Shown: positions 21,977-31,326, numbered from the stretch's first letter. The stretch is DNA of 64,000 bases from Blastococcus haudaquaticus (GCF_900230285.1 NZ_OCNK01000002.1:124001-188000), one strand, 5' to 3'. Program-made: numbers and translations. The notes: a model not told the origin generated them from the letters alone.

Positions 21977-22726
21977 TCAGAAGGGCGGCCAGGGCAGGGC
22001 GGGCCACTCGCCGCTGGGCTCGGGGTGCCGGCCGGAGCGCAGCAGCTCCGCGACCCGCCGCTGGGTGGCGCGCACCTCGGTGCGGGTCAGGTGCTCGTGC
22101 AGCTCCTCGCCCAGGTCTCCCCGCAGCTCCTCGCCGAGGCGCTCCAGTACCGCCATGGCCTCCTCGGTCAGCCGCTTGGTGGCCCACCGCCACAGCAGGG
22201 TGCGCAGCTTGGGGTCGACGGAGAAGCAGATGCCGTGGTCGACGCCGTAGACGTGGCCGTCCGGCATCGGGATGATGTGCCCGCCCTTGCGGTCGGCGTT
22301 GTTCACCACCGCGTCGAAGACGGCCATGCGGCGCAGTGCGGGGTCGTCACGCCGCACGAACGCCGCCAGGTCGACGTCCTCGTCGCCGTCGATCCACAGC
22401 TGCACCATCCCGGGCCCGAACGGCCCGTCGCGCAGCACCGTGGGCGGGACCACCCGCCAGCCGGTCGCCTCCGACACCAGGTACGCGGAGATCTCCCGGC
22501 CGGCGAGCGTGCCGTCGGGGAAGTCCCAGAGCGGCCGCTCGCCCGCCACGGGCTTGTAGACGCACTCTCCCACCAGCTCGCCGGTGCGGATGGTGCCGAC
22601 CAGCGTCACGTTCGACGCGTCCAGCATCCGGCCCTCGAGGTCGATGACGCCGTCGCGCAGCAGCTGCCGCGCCTCGTCGTCGTCCGCCGGGGGCCGCAGG
22701 TCCGGCTCGACCGGTTGCTCGCTCAT
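21977..22726 (-). CDS. SCO1664-family protein, atypical kinase-like fold
   Basis: A 249-residue protein of the actinobacterial SCO1664 family. Visible marks are C-V-Y-K-P near 56 (a possible ATP-contact Lys), F-D-A-V-V-N-N-A-D-R-K-G-G-H near 138-151 and G-V-D-H-G near 161-165. The order Lys, then N-x-D-x-K-x-G-H, then D-H-G resembles the lysine, catalytic loop and DFG-like motif of phosphatidylinositol 3/4-kinase-type and HipA-type kinases. The activity is not established. It follows the DUF3090 gene by 13 bases in a conserved group with a histidine phosphatase and uppP. Confidence 0.82.
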   Translation of the reverse strand: MSEQPVEPDLRPPADDDEARQLLRDGVIDLEGRMLDASNVTLVGTIRTGELVGECVYKPVAGERPLWDFPDGTLAGREISAYLVSEATGWRVVPPTVLRDGPFGPGMVQLWIDGDEDVDLAAFVRRDDPALRRMAVFDAVVNNADRKGGHIIPMPDGHVYGVDHGICFSVDPKLRTLLWRWATKRLTEEAMAVLERLGEELRGDLGEELHEHLTRTEVRATQRRVAELLRSGRHPEPSGEWPALPWPPF

Positions 22727-22739
22727 GGGGAGCCGCCGG

Positions 22740-23291
22740 TCAGCGGCGGTAGCCGTTCTGCCGAGGGCAGACGTGCCCGGCCGGGTCCAGCGGGAGGGAG
22801 CACAGCGGGCACGGGGGCCGGCCGGCGGCGATGACGCGCCGCGCGCGGGCGACGAACGCACGGGCGGCGACCGGGGTGATGGTCACGCGCAGGGCGTCGG
22901 GACCCTCGTCGCTGTCGGAGAGGATGGCCTCCTCGTCGATGGGCTCCTCCCCCGCGGCGACGGCCTCCACGACCACCGCCTCGGCCGAGCCGTCCCAGGC
23001 CAGCCCCATGGCGGCGACCCGGAACTCCTCGTCGACGGGAGCGGTGAGCGGCTCGAGGTCGTCGACCTCGGCCGCTTCGGGGATCACCGTGCTCGCGCGG
23101 CCGGCGACCTCGTCCAGCAGCTCGTTCATGCGGTCGGCGAGGACCTGCACCTGGTTCTTCTCCAGGGCGACGCTGACCGTGCGACCGGTCTCGTCGGAGG
23201 CCTGCAGGTAGAAGGTGCGGTCGCCGGGCTGGCCCACGGTGCCGGCGACGAAACGGCTCGGACGCTCGAAGAGATGGACCTGACGGGGCAC
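22740..23291 (-). CDS. DUF3090 family protein
   Basis: A 183-residue protein. The N-terminus (V-H-L-F-E-R-P-S-R-F-V-A-G-T-V-G) and Y-L-Q-A near 28 are the DUF3090 signature. The chain ends in a small cysteine cluster C-P-L-C near 160 and a further C near 174 followed by a basic tail, which could bind zinc. No function is known. It is always near the SCO1664-family gene in actinobacteria, which suggests a joint role. It lies 50 bases downstream of the histidine phosphatase gene and 13 bases upstream of the SCO1664-family gene. Confidence 0.88.
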   Translation of the reverse strand: MPRQVHLFERPSRFVAGTVGQPGDRTFYLQASDETGRTVSVALEKNQVQVLADRMNELLDEVAGRASTVIPEAAEVDDLEPLTAPVDEEFRVAAMGLAWDGSAEAVVVEAVAAGEEPIDEEAILSDSDEGPDALRVTITPVAARAFVARARRVIAAGRPPCPLCSLPLDPAGHVCPRQNGYRR

Positions 23292-23341
23292 GCGACCAGG
23301 TTACGCGGGCCGGGTGACGGCCGGCCGCGACGACACCGAGG

Positions 23342-24040
23342 TCAGACCGTCGTGCCTGCGCCGCCCCCGACGACTGCGTCCGAGGACGCCTTGCCGCGGC
23401 GCCGCTTGCGGGGCGGCGGGATGAGCGCGGAGACGTCGCCGCCGGTGTCGTTCATCCGCACGACGAAGGGACGCGTGTCGGTGTACGTGACGACCGAGAT
23501 CGAGGCCGGGTCGACGACGATGCGCTGGAACTGGTCGAGGTGCAGGCCGAGCGCGTCGGCCAGGATCGCCTTGATCACATCGCCGTGGCTGCAGGCCAGC
23601 CAGACGGCGTCGGGGCCCAGCCGGGCGTTCCAGCTGCGGATCGCCGACACGGCGCGGGCCTGGGTCTGGGCCAGCCCCTCCCCCTCCGGTCCCGGGAAGA
23701 CGGCGGCCGAGGGGTGCTGCTGGACGACCTTCCAGAGCGGTTCCTTGGCCAGCTCCTTGATCGTCCGGCCGGTCCAGTCGCCGTAGCGCGCCTCGCCGAG
23801 CCGGTCGTCGGGCTCGACGGTGAGGTCGCGCCCCGCGACCACGGCCGCCGAGGTCTGCCGGCAGCGCTCCAGCGGGCTGCTCACGACGGCGGCGAGCGGC
23901 ACCTTCGCCAGCCGCTCCGCCGCCGCGGTGACCTGAGCCGTGCCCGTCTCGTCGAGCTGCACACCCGGGGTCCAGCCGGCCAGGACGCCACCGGTGTTGG
24001 CCGTCGTCCGGCCGTGCCGGAGCAGGATCACGGTGGTCAC
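23342..24040 (-). CDS. Histidine phosphatase family protein (MSMEG_4193-type)
   Basis: A 232-residue member of the histidine phosphatase/phosphoglycerate mutase superfamily. The catalytic L-R-H-G-R-T near 7-12, S-S-P-L-E-R-C near 54-60 and the second His in S-H-G-D near 153 are all present, so a working phosphatase is expected. The C-terminal 30 residues are a basic, Gly/Ala-rich tail (P-P-R-K-R-R-R-G). It starts with GTG 10 bases after uppP ends, in the same leftward group as DUF3090 and the SCO1664-family gene. The substrate is unknown. Confidence 0.9.
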   Translation of the reverse strand: MTTVILLRHGRTTANTGGVLAGWTPGVQLDETGTAQVTAAAERLAKVPLAAVVSSPLERCRQTSAAVVAGRDLTVEPDDRLGEARYGDWTGRTIKELAKEPLWKVVQQHPSAAVFPGPEGEGLAQTQARAVSAIRSWNARLGPDAVWLACSHGDVIKAILADALGLHLDQFQRIVVDPASISVVTYTDTRPFVVRMNDTGGDVSALIPPPRKRRRGKASSDAVVGGGAGTTV

Positions 24041-24050
24041 AGGCAGGAGC

Positions 24051-24881
24051 CTAGGTCGGGTCGAGCACCCCGGCGCCGACCAGGGCGAGGACGGTCAGCC
24101 CGAGCACGATCCGGTAGACGACGAACGGGGTGAAGCTGCCCCGGTCCAGGTAGCGCAGCAGCCAGGCGATGACCGTGAGGCCGACAGCGAACCCGATGAC
24201 CGTGGCCAGGATCGTCGGCCCCCAGGCGACGCCCTGGCCGGCGACGTCGCCGGTGAGCGCCTCGTACGCCTGGAAGACGCCGGAGCCCAGGACGGCGGGG
24301 ATGGCGAGCAGGAACGAGTAGCGGGCCGCCGCCGCCCGGGAGTAGCCGAGGAAGAGCCCGGCGGTGATCGTCCCGCCGGAGCGCGAGACGCCGGGGATCA
24401 GCGCCATCGCCTGCGCGAACCCGAAGCCGATGCCGTGCGGGACGGTGAGGTCGGCGAGCTCCCGCTGCTTCGCCCCGACCCGGTCGGCCCAGAACAGGAT
24501 CAGCGAGAACAGGACGAGGCAGATCGCCACGATCCGCAGGTCGCGCAGCGTCGTCTCGATGTCGTCCTGGAAGAGCAGCCCGAGGACGACGATCGGGATG
24601 CTGCCGACGATGATCAGCCAGCCCATCCGGGCGTCGGGGTCGCCCTTCCGCCGGCCGGCCAGCGATCCCAGCCAGGCGACGATGATCCGCCCGATGTCCT
24701 TCCGGAAGTACAGGAGGACCGCGGCCTCGGTGCCGATCTGGATGATCGCGGTGAAGGCGGCGCCGGGGTCCTCCCAGCCGAACAGCTCGCCGACCAGGCG
24801 CAGGTGGGCGCTGGAGGAGATCGGCAGGAACTCGGTCAGCCCCTGCACCACGCCCAGGACCACGGCCTCGATCCAGCTCAT
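24051..24881 (-). CDS. uppP: Undecaprenyl-diphosphatase
   Basis: A 276-residue polytopic membrane enzyme (BacA/UppP family) that recycles undecaprenyl pyrophosphate to the phosphate for cell-wall synthesis and gives bacitracin tolerance. [15 protein letters not shown] near residues 13-27 and G-V-S-R-S-G-G-T near 166-173 are the two active-site motifs. Several transmembrane helices follow at normal spacing. ATG at 24881 begins MSWIEA. It heads the uppP-phosphatase-DUF3090-SCO1664 group. Confidence 0.95.
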   Translation of the reverse strand: MSWIEAVVLGVVQGLTEFLPISSSAHLRLVGELFGWEDPGAAFTAIIQIGTEAAVLLYFRKDIGRIIVAWLGSLAGRRKGDPDARMGWLIIVGSIPIVVLGLLFQDDIETTLRDLRIVAICLVLFSLILFWADRVGAKQRELADLTVPHGIGFGFAQAMALIPGVSRSGGTITAGLFLGYSRAAAARYSFLLAIPAVLGSGVFQAYEALTGDVAGQGVAWGPTILATVIGFAVGLTVIAWLLRYLDRGSFTPFVVYRIVLGLTVLALVGAGVLDPT

Positions 24882-25040
24882 CGGCGTGTCCCGGTCGGGA
24901 GGGTGCGGGCAGGTCGGCGGGCGGGGCAGGCAGGCACGACCGGTCACCCTAGGCGGGGCGGCGCGGCGACCCGACGCGCCGCTCCGGGCGCCCGGGTGCT
25001 CCCCGGTGGCGGGCAGCCCTCGCCGGTAGGTTGGCACCTC

Positions 25041-26021
25041 GTGGAGCAGCGCGCGCTGGGACGAAGCGGTCTGGTCGTGTCCCGGTTGGCGCTGGGGACG
25101 ATGACGTGGGGCCGGGACACCGACGAGGACGAGGCCGCCATGCAGCTGACGGCCTTCGTGGACGCCGGCGGCACCCTCGTCGACACAGCCGACGTGTACT
25201 GCGACGGCGAGAGCGAGCGCACCCTCGGCCACCTGCTCACCGACGTCGTCCCGCGGTCCGACGTGCTGGTCGCCACCAAGGCGGTGGGCCGGACCTCGCC
25301 GGGGCCCATGGGCCGCGGCGCGTCCCGCGGGCACCTGCTGGCCGCCCTGGACGCGTCGCTGGAGCGCCTGGGCCTGGACCACGTCGACCTGTGGCAGCTG
25401 CACGCCTGGGACGAGTCGACGCCGCTGGAGGAGACCCTCGCCGCCTGCGACGCCGCCGTCTCCTCGGGCCGCACCCGCTACGTCGGCGTCAGCAACTTCA
25501 CCGGCTGGCAGACCGCCCAGGCGGCGACCTGGCAGCGTGCCTGGCCGGGCCGCACCCCCCTCGTCAGCACCCAGGTCGAGTACTCCCTGCTCCAGCGCGG
25601 CGTCGAGCGCGAGGTGATCCCGGCGGCCGAGGCCCTGGGGCTCGGCGTCCTGCCGTGGTCCCCGCTCGGACGCGGCCTGCTCACCGGGAAGTACCGGCAC
25701 AGCACCCCCACGGAGTCCCGGGGCGCCTCCCCGCAGTGGCAGGGCTTCATCGACGGTCTGCGCTCGGCGAAGGCGGACCGGATCGTGGAGGCCGTGATCA
25801 CCGCCGCGGAGGGTCTGGGCACCACTCCCCTGGCGGTGGCGCTGGCCTGGGTCCGCGATCGCCCGGGCGTGGTGGCGCCGATCGTGGGCGCGCGCACGGC
25901 CCAGCAGCTGCAGGCGAGCCTGGACGCGGAGGGCGTGCGCCTGCCGGCCGCCATCCGCACCGCCCTGGAGGACGTCTCCGCGCCGGCCTTCAGCTACCCC
26001 GAACGCCGGTCGGACACGTGA
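25041..26021 (+). CDS. Aldo-keto reductase
   Basis: A 326-residue (beta/alpha)8 NADPH-dependent oxidoreductase of the YghZ/YajO-like group. It has D-T-A-D-V-Y near 49-54 with the catalytic Tyr, A-T-K-A near 78 with the Lys, and L-H-A-W-D near 116 with the His. G-V-S-N-F near 148 and the C-terminal cofactor part P-I-V-G-A-R near 280 also fit. The start is GTG 25041 with a weak AGG upstream. Its stop overlaps the GTG of the helicase gene, so the two are coupled, as in other actinobacteria. The substrate is unknown. Confidence 0.92.
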   Translation: MEQRALGRSGLVVSRLALGTMTWGRDTDEDEAAMQLTAFVDAGGTLVDTADVYCDGESERTLGHLLTDVVPRSDVLVATKAVGRTSPGPMGRGASRGHLLAALDASLERLGLDHVDLWQLHAWDESTPLEETLAACDAAVSSGRTRYVGVSNFTGWQTAQAATWQRAWPGRTPLVSTQVEYSLLQRGVEREVIPAAEALGLGVLPWSPLGRGLLTGKYRHSTPTESRGASPQWQGFIDGLRSAKADRIVEAVITAAEGLGTTPLAVALAWVRDRPGVVAPIVGARTAQQLQASLDAEGVRLPAAIRTALEDVSAPAFSYPERRSDT

Positions 26022-27967
26022 CGGCGGTTGAGACCCCGGCGGCCGGGGGCGACCCCGTCTTCGCCGCGTTCTGCGCGGCGGGCCTGTGGCCGGGGCTGGG
26101 CCGGCGGACGGCGGCGGAGCTCCCCGGGGCGGGCATCACCTCCCCCGACCACGTCTCGGCCGACCGGCTGGTGAAGATCCCGCTCGTGGGGCGGCAGCGC
26201 GCCGAGCGGCTCTTCTCCAGCTTCCTGGCCGCGCAGCCCACCTACGACGTCGTCGAGCTGCTCGTGGGCGCGGGGCTGAACGCCAAGCTGGCGGCGGGCG
26301 TCGCCGACACGCTCGGCCCGGACGCCGCCCGGCGGCTGCGCGACGACCCGTGGGCGCTGCTCGCGCTCACCGGCGTCACCCTCGGCGACGCCGACCGGCT
26401 GGCCATCGCCGTCCTCAAGGGCGCGGACCGGCAGGACGGCCGCCGTGGCCGCGCCATCGTCGGTCTCACCCTGCGGACGGCGACCCGCGACGGGCACACC
26501 GTGCTGCCGGCCGACCTGGTGGTCGCCGCGCTGCAGGCCGAGGGCATCGCCGACCCGGCGGCCGCGATCGTGGCGGCCGTGGAGTCCGGCGACGTGCTGG
26601 AGCACGAACCCCCCGAGCCGGAGGATCCGGAGGCCGAGCCCGATCCCGCGCTGCGGTCGCTGTCGCTGGCCCGGTACGGAATGGCCGAGGAGGCCGTGGC
26701 GGAGGGCATCGCACGGCTGGCCGCCTCGGCGGAACGGATCGCCGACCCCGCGTCGGTGCGCAGCGTCGCCAAGGGCCTGGACAAGGCGCAGCTGGCCGCC
26801 GTCGCCCAGGTCCTGGGGTCTGGCGTCAGCCTGCTGACCGGCGGGCCCGGCACCGGCAAGAGCCGGACCGTGGCGGCGGTGGTGAAGCTGCTGCGGGCCA
26901 AGGGCAGCGACATCGCGCTGGCCGCCCCCACCGGCCGGGCGGCCAAGCGCCTCGAGGAGCTCACCGACCACCCGGCGACGACGGTGCACCGGCTGCTCGG
27001 CGCGCAGGGCATGACCGGCGGGTTCGCGCGGAACGAGGAGTGGCCGCTCGACGCCGACGTCATCGTCGTCGACGAGGCCTCGATGCTCGACGTCGAGCTG
27101 ACCGCGGCCCTCCTGGAGGCCTGCCCCGACGGCACCCACCTGCTCCTGGTCGGCGACCCGGCGCAGCTGCCGTCGATCGGGCCGGGGCACGTGCTGGGCG
27201 ACATCATCGACTCCGGTGCCGTCCCGGTCACCGAGCTGACCACGCTCTACCGGCAGGCCGAGGGCGGCGCGATCGCCCGGCTGGCCACCGCCGTCCGGGG
27301 CGGGGAGCTGCCGCCCGTCGACTCCCCCGACCGCGAGGTCGTCGTCGTGCCGGCGACGGGGAGCGCGGAGGCGTCCCGGCGGGTGGTCCAGCTGGTCACC
27401 GACTCGATCCCGCGGGCCCTGGGGATCGACCCGGCCGCGGTGCAGGTCGTGACGCCCGTGCATCGCGGGCCGGCCGGCACGATCGAGCTGAACAAGGCGC
27501 TGAAGGCCGTCCTCAACCCCGGCGAGGGCACCGTCTGGGGCTTCGACGCCGGGGATCGCGTGGTCGCCACGGCGAACCACCTGGAACTGGAGCCCACCGG
27601 GTTCGCCAACGGCGAGGTGGGAGTGGTGACCAAGACCGGCGACGGCTCCCTGGACGTCACGTTCGCCTCGGGGCCGGTCACGGTGACGGGCAAGGCGATG
27701 TCGGACCTGCGGCACGGCTGGGCGATCACCGTCCACCGCGCGCAGGGCTCCGAGTGGCCGGGGGTGGTCGTCGTGGTGCCGCCCGAGGCCGGCGGGATGC
27801 TGTCGCGGCCGTTGATCTACACCGCACTGACCCGGGCGCAGAGCCATCTGTCGATCGTGCACGCCAGCGGCGCCGCCCTGGCCCGGGCGGTGCGGGAGAT
27901 CGACGTCCGGCCGCGGCGCACCCGGCTGGCCGCCCTGCTCGCCGAGCTGGGCGACCTCGCCGGCTGA
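26018..27967 (+). CDS. RecD2-like ATP-dependent DNA helicase
   Basis: A 649-residue superfamily 1B helicase. The N-terminal 260 residues contain helix-hairpin-helix-like stretches (I-P-L-V-G-R-Q-R-A near 53) as in RecD2. Walker A G-G-P-G-T-G-K-S is near 278, followed by A-P-T-G-R-A-A-K-R near 308 and the Walker B V-V-D-E-A-S near 350. G-D-P-A-Q-L-P-S near 380, Y-R-Q near 411 and the late [10 protein letters not shown] near 571 complete the motor motifs. It lacks RecB/RecC partners here, so it likely acts alone on DNA 5'-3'. The start is GTG 26018 within the stop of the reductase. Confidence 0.92.
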   Translation: MTAVETPAAGGDPVFAAFCAAGLWPGLGRRTAAELPGAGITSPDHVSADRLVKIPLVGRQRAERLFSSFLAAQPTYDVVELLVGAGLNAKLAAGVADTLGPDAARRLRDDPWALLALTGVTLGDADRLAIAVLKGADRQDGRRGRAIVGLTLRTATRDGHTVLPADLVVAALQAEGIADPAAAIVAAVESGDVLEHEPPEPEDPEAEPDPALRSLSLARYGMAEEAVAEGIARLAASAERIADPASVRSVAKGLDKAQLAAVAQVLGSGVSLLTGGPGTGKSRTVAAVVKLLRAKGSDIALAAPTGRAAKRLEELTDHPATTVHRLLGAQGMTGGFARNEEWPLDADVIVVDEASMLDVELTAALLEACPDGTHLLLVGDPAQLPSIGPGHVLGDIIDSGAVPVTELTTLYRQAEGGAIARLATAVRGGELPPVDSPDREVVVVPATGSAEASRRVVQLVTDSIPRALGIDPAAVQVVTPVHRGPAGTIELNKALKAVLNPGEGTVWGFDAGDRVVATANHLELEPTGFANGEVGVVTKTGDGSLDVTFASGPVTVTGKAMSDLRHGWAITVHRAQGSEWPGVVVVVPPEAGGMLSRPLIYTALTRAQSHLSIVHASGAALARAVREIDVRPRRTRLAALLAELGDLAG

Positions 27968-27970
27968 GCG

Positions 27971-28771
27971 TCAGGCGGGTCGGAGCCGGTTCCGCGCCGC
28001 GCAGGCGAGCCGGCCGATCGCCGGTCCGAGCTCGCCCGGGCAGGTCAGCGGCCGGCCGAAGGGCACCCGCACGTCCTGGTGCCCGCCGGGGCGCTCCACC
28101 CGCAGTCGGAAACCGAACCGGTCGAGGCCCAGCGGCCGCAGGGCATCGGCCGGACCCAGGGCACCGGCCGGCAGCAGCCGGCTCAGGAGCGCCAGGAACT
28201 CGGGATGGTCGCCGTCCAGGTGTGCCAGGTGGTCGGCCTCGAGGGCGGCGAGCGGGTCGGGCCGGGCAGCCAGGAACTCGAGCGGGCTGACGTCGACCGC
28301 CGGGCCTCCCTCCCCCAGCACGACCTCGGCAAGGTCGAGGCGGAGCAGGGTGATCGACCGCCCGACGTCCAGCAGCACCTCGGCGGGCCGGGCCTCGGCG
28401 AAGGCGAGCACGGCGGCCCGCTGGTCCCGGTCGGGTACCGGCGTCAGCCAGCCGGAGAGCCAGAGCTGGGCGCGGAGCGGCCGCCGGAGGGGCACCGGGG
28501 CGTGGTCGGAGACCATGACCAGTGCGGAGAGGTCGGCGCCGGGAGCGGCCCGGACGGCGCCCACGAGGTCACCGCCGGCAGGGAGGGCGACCAGGACCTG
28601 GTCGGCGTCGGTGACGGCGTGGGCCAGCACCCTGCTGCTCTCGACACCGGCGGCGCAGACGGTGGCACCGTGCCGGCCGGCGACCGTACGGGCGCGTTCT
28701 GCCGGGCCGGGGCGCAACAGGTCGAGATCGCGCTGCGGCTCCGGCGCCGGGCGGCTCGGACAGGTCGCCAT
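27971..28771 (-). CDS. DUF2470 heme/iron-related protein under iron control
   Basis: A 266-residue protein whose last 95 residues match DUF2470, the small domain also found at the end of HugZ-type heme oxygenases: H-L-A-H-L-D-G-D-H near 182, then L-G-L-D-R-F-G-F near 213 and R-V-P-F-G near 235. The N-terminal 160 residues look like a degenerate flavin-reductase-like split barrel. GGAGGA stands about 9 bases before the ATG, and an IdeR-type box lies 20 bases upstream, so expression probably rises when iron is scarce. A role in heme or iron use is inferred from both facts. Confidence 0.85.
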   Translation of the reverse strand: MATCPSRPAPEPQRDLDLLRPGPAERARTVAGRHGATVCAAGVESSRVLAHAVTDADQVLVALPAGGDLVGAVRAAPGADLSALVMVSDHAPVPLRRPLRAQLWLSGWLTPVPDRDQRAAVLAFAEARPAEVLLDVGRSITLLRLDLAEVVLGEGGPAVDVSPLEFLAARPDPLAALEADHLAHLDGDHPEFLALLSRLLPAGALGPADALRPLGLDRFGFRLRVERPGGHQDVRVPFGRPLTCPGELGPAIGRLACAARNRLRPA

Positions 28772-28790
28772 GACACCCCTCCTCCATCAG

Positions 28791-28809
28791 TTAGGGCAGC
28801 CTAACCATA
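28791..28809 (-). promoter_or_regulatory. IdeR/DtxR iron box
   Basis: TTAGGGCAGCCTAACCATA matches the 19-base IdeR consensus (TTAGGTTAGGCTAACCTAA) at 14 positions and keeps the TTAGG...CCTAA palindrome. It lies 20 bases before the start of the DUF2470 gene, where bound IdeR-Fe would block transcription. Confidence 0.75.
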
Positions 28810-28930
28810 CGAAGGAGGCGTCGGTAGGGATCGGTCCGAGTTCCGCCGGATCGCCCGCCGAGGCGCGGTCTCAGCCCAGGAGGTGACGATCCCTCCCGCG
28901 TCCGGAGGGAACGGGTCGGCTCAGGACGGG

Positions 28931-29203
28931 TCAGCTCAGGACGTCGTCCTCGTCCAGGGGGACGTCCGCGTCCTGCTCGAGGACGTCGGCTTCGTTCGCC
29001 TCCAGGTCACCCACCGGGCGGGCGGGGCTGCCGGTCTCCCCGGGGCGCGCCGACAGCTGCTGCTCCAGCGCGTCCGCCTCGGGCACGCCGTCGCCAGGGG
29101 TGCTGGCCTCTCCTGCCGAGCCGACGGCGGGCGGGTCGAGCAGCGCGTCCTGCTCCGCGCGGTCGGCGTCGGAAGCCTCGCTCGGCATGCCGGGTCCGGT
29201 CAC
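28931..29203 (-). CDS. Small acidic protein with repeated E-A-D-x-L-E-Q motif
   Basis: A 90-residue, strongly acidic and probably disordered protein. I set the start at GTG 29203 because GGAGG lies 5 bases before it. The motif E-A-D-A-L-E-Q occurs near 48 and E-A-D-V-L-E-Q near 76, and a weaker form R-A-E-Q-D-A-L-L is near 15. The end V-P-L-D-E-D-D-V is typical of a widespread actinobacterial family that has no known function. No membrane segment or Cys is present. Confidence 0.75.
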   Translation of the reverse strand: MTGPGMPSEASDADRAEQDALLDPPAVGSAGEASTPGDGVPEADALEQQLSARPGETGSPARPVGDLEANEADVLEQDADVPLDEDDVLS

Positions 29204-29334
29204 GTCGTCCTCCCTCGTCGTGCGCTGGCGGGTCCTCCCCATCCTGCCGAAGGTCGGAGGCCGCGGCAGACCGGAGATGTCGGCCGGGCCACGATCGCGT
29301 GACCTCGCGGCGCCGCCCGTGCACAATCGGGCTG

Positions 29335-29538
29335 ATGGAGGCGGCCGCGGATTACCAGTACGCGCCGCTGCGGATCCCGCCGGGCACGTCCCGGTCCGCA
29401 GCGGCGACCATGCTGAGCCTGCAGGCCGACACCGGTGGGTGGGAACTGGCCCGGCTGCAGCTGCACGCCGACGGCACGCGCAAGGTGATCCTGCGCCGCC
29501 GCGCCCGCCTGTCCTACCTGCCGCTGCCGGTCATCTGA
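29335..29538 (+). CDS. DUF5703 family small protein
   Basis: A 67-residue protein starting at ATG 29335. Y-A-P-L-R-I-P-P near 9-16, A-A-A-T-M-L-S-L-Q near 22-30 and D-G-T-R-K-V-I-L-R-R near 47-56 are the family pattern. Function is unknown. Its last 8 bases overlap the 3' end of the convergent pentapeptide gene. Confidence 0.82.
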   Translation: MEAAADYQYAPLRIPPGTSRSAAATMLSLQADTGGWELARLQLHADGTRKVILRRRARLSYLPLPVI

Positions 29539-30346
29539 CGCCGTCCGCCCAGTGCGGCGGCGCCGACACGGCAACCGGAAGACAGGTGGACCTGTCGCCG
29601 CGCGCGGCGGTCACCTGCGGCTGGGTGAGGAACAGGCAGCGGCTGAGGTCGGCGCCGCGGACGTCGGCGGCGCGCAGGTCGGCGCCGAGCAGGTCCGCCG
29701 TCCCCAGGTCGACGCCCCGCAGGTCGGCGCCGATCAGGTAGGCACCGCGCAGGCTCCCGTCCCTGAGCTTCGCGCGGCGGAGGTTCCGCCCCATCAGGTC
29801 GGCGCCCCGCCGGTCGGGACGGCCGGGTCCGCGGACGTCCTCGCTGACCCGGGACAGGAGCTCGCCCACCCGCGCCCGGTGGACGCCGACGTCGAGAACG
29901 GAGAGGTCGTCCGGCGTGCCGCCCGCCAGCCGCTCGGTCAGCTCCCGGAGCTCCCGTACCTCCGGCGCACCGCTCAGCGACTCCGCCTCGGTGAGATACC
30001 AGAGCGCCTCGTGCAGCTGGCGGACCACCGGGAGGACGGCGAACTGGGCGGCGGCCAGTTGCGGCGCCTCCCGCCAGCTCCGGCCACCGAACGTGTCCTG
30101 CGTGATCCGCTGTCCGGCGCCGAAACAGTCGAACACCGTGCAGCCGGGGAAGCCACGCTCCCGCAGCTGGGCATGGATGCCGCAGCGGAAGTCCTCGCGC
30201 AGGTTGGGGCACGCCACCCCGGCGGGCTTGTCGATGGCGAAGTCGGCCGAGGCCGCGAACGCCGGGGCGACGCAGCACAGCCCGGCGCACCGCGAGCAGT
30301 CCGCTCGCAGGTGCGCCCGCGCATCGATCAGCGGGAGCTCGGTCAC
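29531..30346 (-). CDS. Pentapeptide-repeat protein with N-terminal cysteine cluster
   Basis: A 271-residue protein in two parts. Residues 15-70 hold a dense cysteine group (C-S-R-C-A-G-L-C-C near 17-25, then C-P near 46, C-G near 55, C-T near 69 and C-F near 74). The C-x-x-C-x-x-x-C-C pattern is like YkgJ-type iron or zinc clusters. Residues about 175-240 are pentapeptide repeats (A-D-L-x-G and A-x-L-R-x units, around a dozen), which form a right-handed beta-helix. The combination suggests a metal-binding module joined to a DNA-mimic or scaffold helix; the actual function is unknown. Confidence 0.85.
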   Translation of the reverse strand: MTELPLIDARAHLRADCSRCAGLCCVAPAFAASADFAIDKPAGVACPNLREDFRCGIHAQLRERGFPGCTVFDCFGAGQRITQDTFGGRSWREAPQLAAAQFAVLPVVRQLHEALWYLTEAESLSGAPEVRELRELTERLAGGTPDDLSVLDVGVHRARVGELLSRVSEDVRGPGRPDRRGADLMGRNLRRAKLRDGSLRGAYLIGADLRGVDLGTADLLGADLRAADVRGADLSRCLFLTQPQVTAARGDRSTCLPVAVSAPPHWADGVR

Positions 30347-30369
30347 CCCGCCAGGCTAGGTGCGCACCC

Positions 30370-31326
30370 TCAGGGGACGAGGACGACCTTGCCCACGGTG
30401 TCCCGGGAGGCCAGCTTCATCAGCGCCTGGGGCGCCTCGTCCAGCGGATGCACGGAGCCGACCAGGGGGTCGACGGCGCCGGACCCGACCAGCGCCACGA
30501 GCTCGTCGTGGACCTGGCCGAAGATCGCGGGCTCGTACTTGCGGTACAGGCCCCAGTGCAGGCCGACGACGCTGTAGTTCTTCACCAGCAGGTGGTTGGC
30601 CCTCGCCTCGGGGATCCGCCCGCTGGTGAAGCCGACGACGACGAGCCGGCCCTCGAACGCGATGCACTTGGTGCTCTTGTCGAAGACGTCGCCGCCGACC
30701 GGGTCGTAGACGATGTCCGCCCCGTGCCCGCCGGTGACCTCCTTGACGATCGGGACGAAGTCCTCGGTCGTGTAGTCGATGACGTGGTCGGCGCCGAGCT
30801 GGGTGCACACCTCGGTCTTGCGGGCGCCGCCGGCCGTCGCGATGACCTTCGCCCCGGCTGCCTTGGCGAGCTGGATGGCCGCCGTCCCCACTCCCCCGGC
30901 ACCGGCGTGCACGAGCACCCAGTCGCCGGCCTGGATGTGCGCGCGGCGGTGCAGGCCGACGTAGCCGGTCTGGTAGGTCAGGTAGAGCGACGCCGCCTTC
31001 TCGTCGGTCATCGAGTCGGGCACGGGCCAGGCGTTGTTCTCGTCCATGAGCGCGTACTCGGCGAAGGCACCCGGGCCGCCCGACGGTGAGCCGATCACGC
31101 GCTGGCCGGTCCCGACGATCTCGCCGCAGAGCTCCACGCCCGGCGTGTACGGCAGCGGCGGCTTCTCCTGGTACATCCCCATGGCCATGAGGACGTCGGG
31201 GAAGTTCAGCGCCGCCGCGCGCACCTTGACCAGCACCTGACCCTCGCCCGGGGTGGGCTGGTCGACCTCGTCCAGGCTCATCACCTTCGAGGGATCACCG
31301 AGCTCGTGTACCCGCCATGCACGCAT
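30370..31326 (-). CDS. NADPH:quinone oxidoreductase family protein
   Basis: A 318-residue medium-chain dehydrogenase/reductase without zinc-site cysteines. A-L-N-F-P-D near 39 and P-G-V-E-L-C-G near 62 mark the N-terminal domain. G-A-G-G-V-G-T-A near 139-146 is the NADPH loop. The quinone reductase/crotonyl-CoA-like subgroup reduces quinones or enones. The length is normal. It lies alone on the minus strand, 23 bases after the pentapeptide gene start and 73 bases from the next SDR gene. Confidence 0.88.
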   Translation of the reverse strand: MRAWRVHELGDPSKVMSLDEVDQPTPGEGQVLVKVRAAALNFPDVLMAMGMYQEKPPLPYTPGVELCGEIVGTGQRVIGSPSGGPGAFAEYALMDENNAWPVPDSMTDEKAASLYLTYQTGYVGLHRRAHIQAGDWVLVHAGAGGVGTAAIQLAKAAGAKVIATAGGARKTEVCTQLGADHVIDYTTEDFVPIVKEVTGGHGADIVYDPVGGDVFDKSTKCIAFEGRLVVVGFTSGRIPEARANHLLVKNYSVVGLHWGLYRKYEPAIFGQVHDELVALVGSGAVDPLVGSVHPLDEAPQALMKLASRDTVGKVVLVP

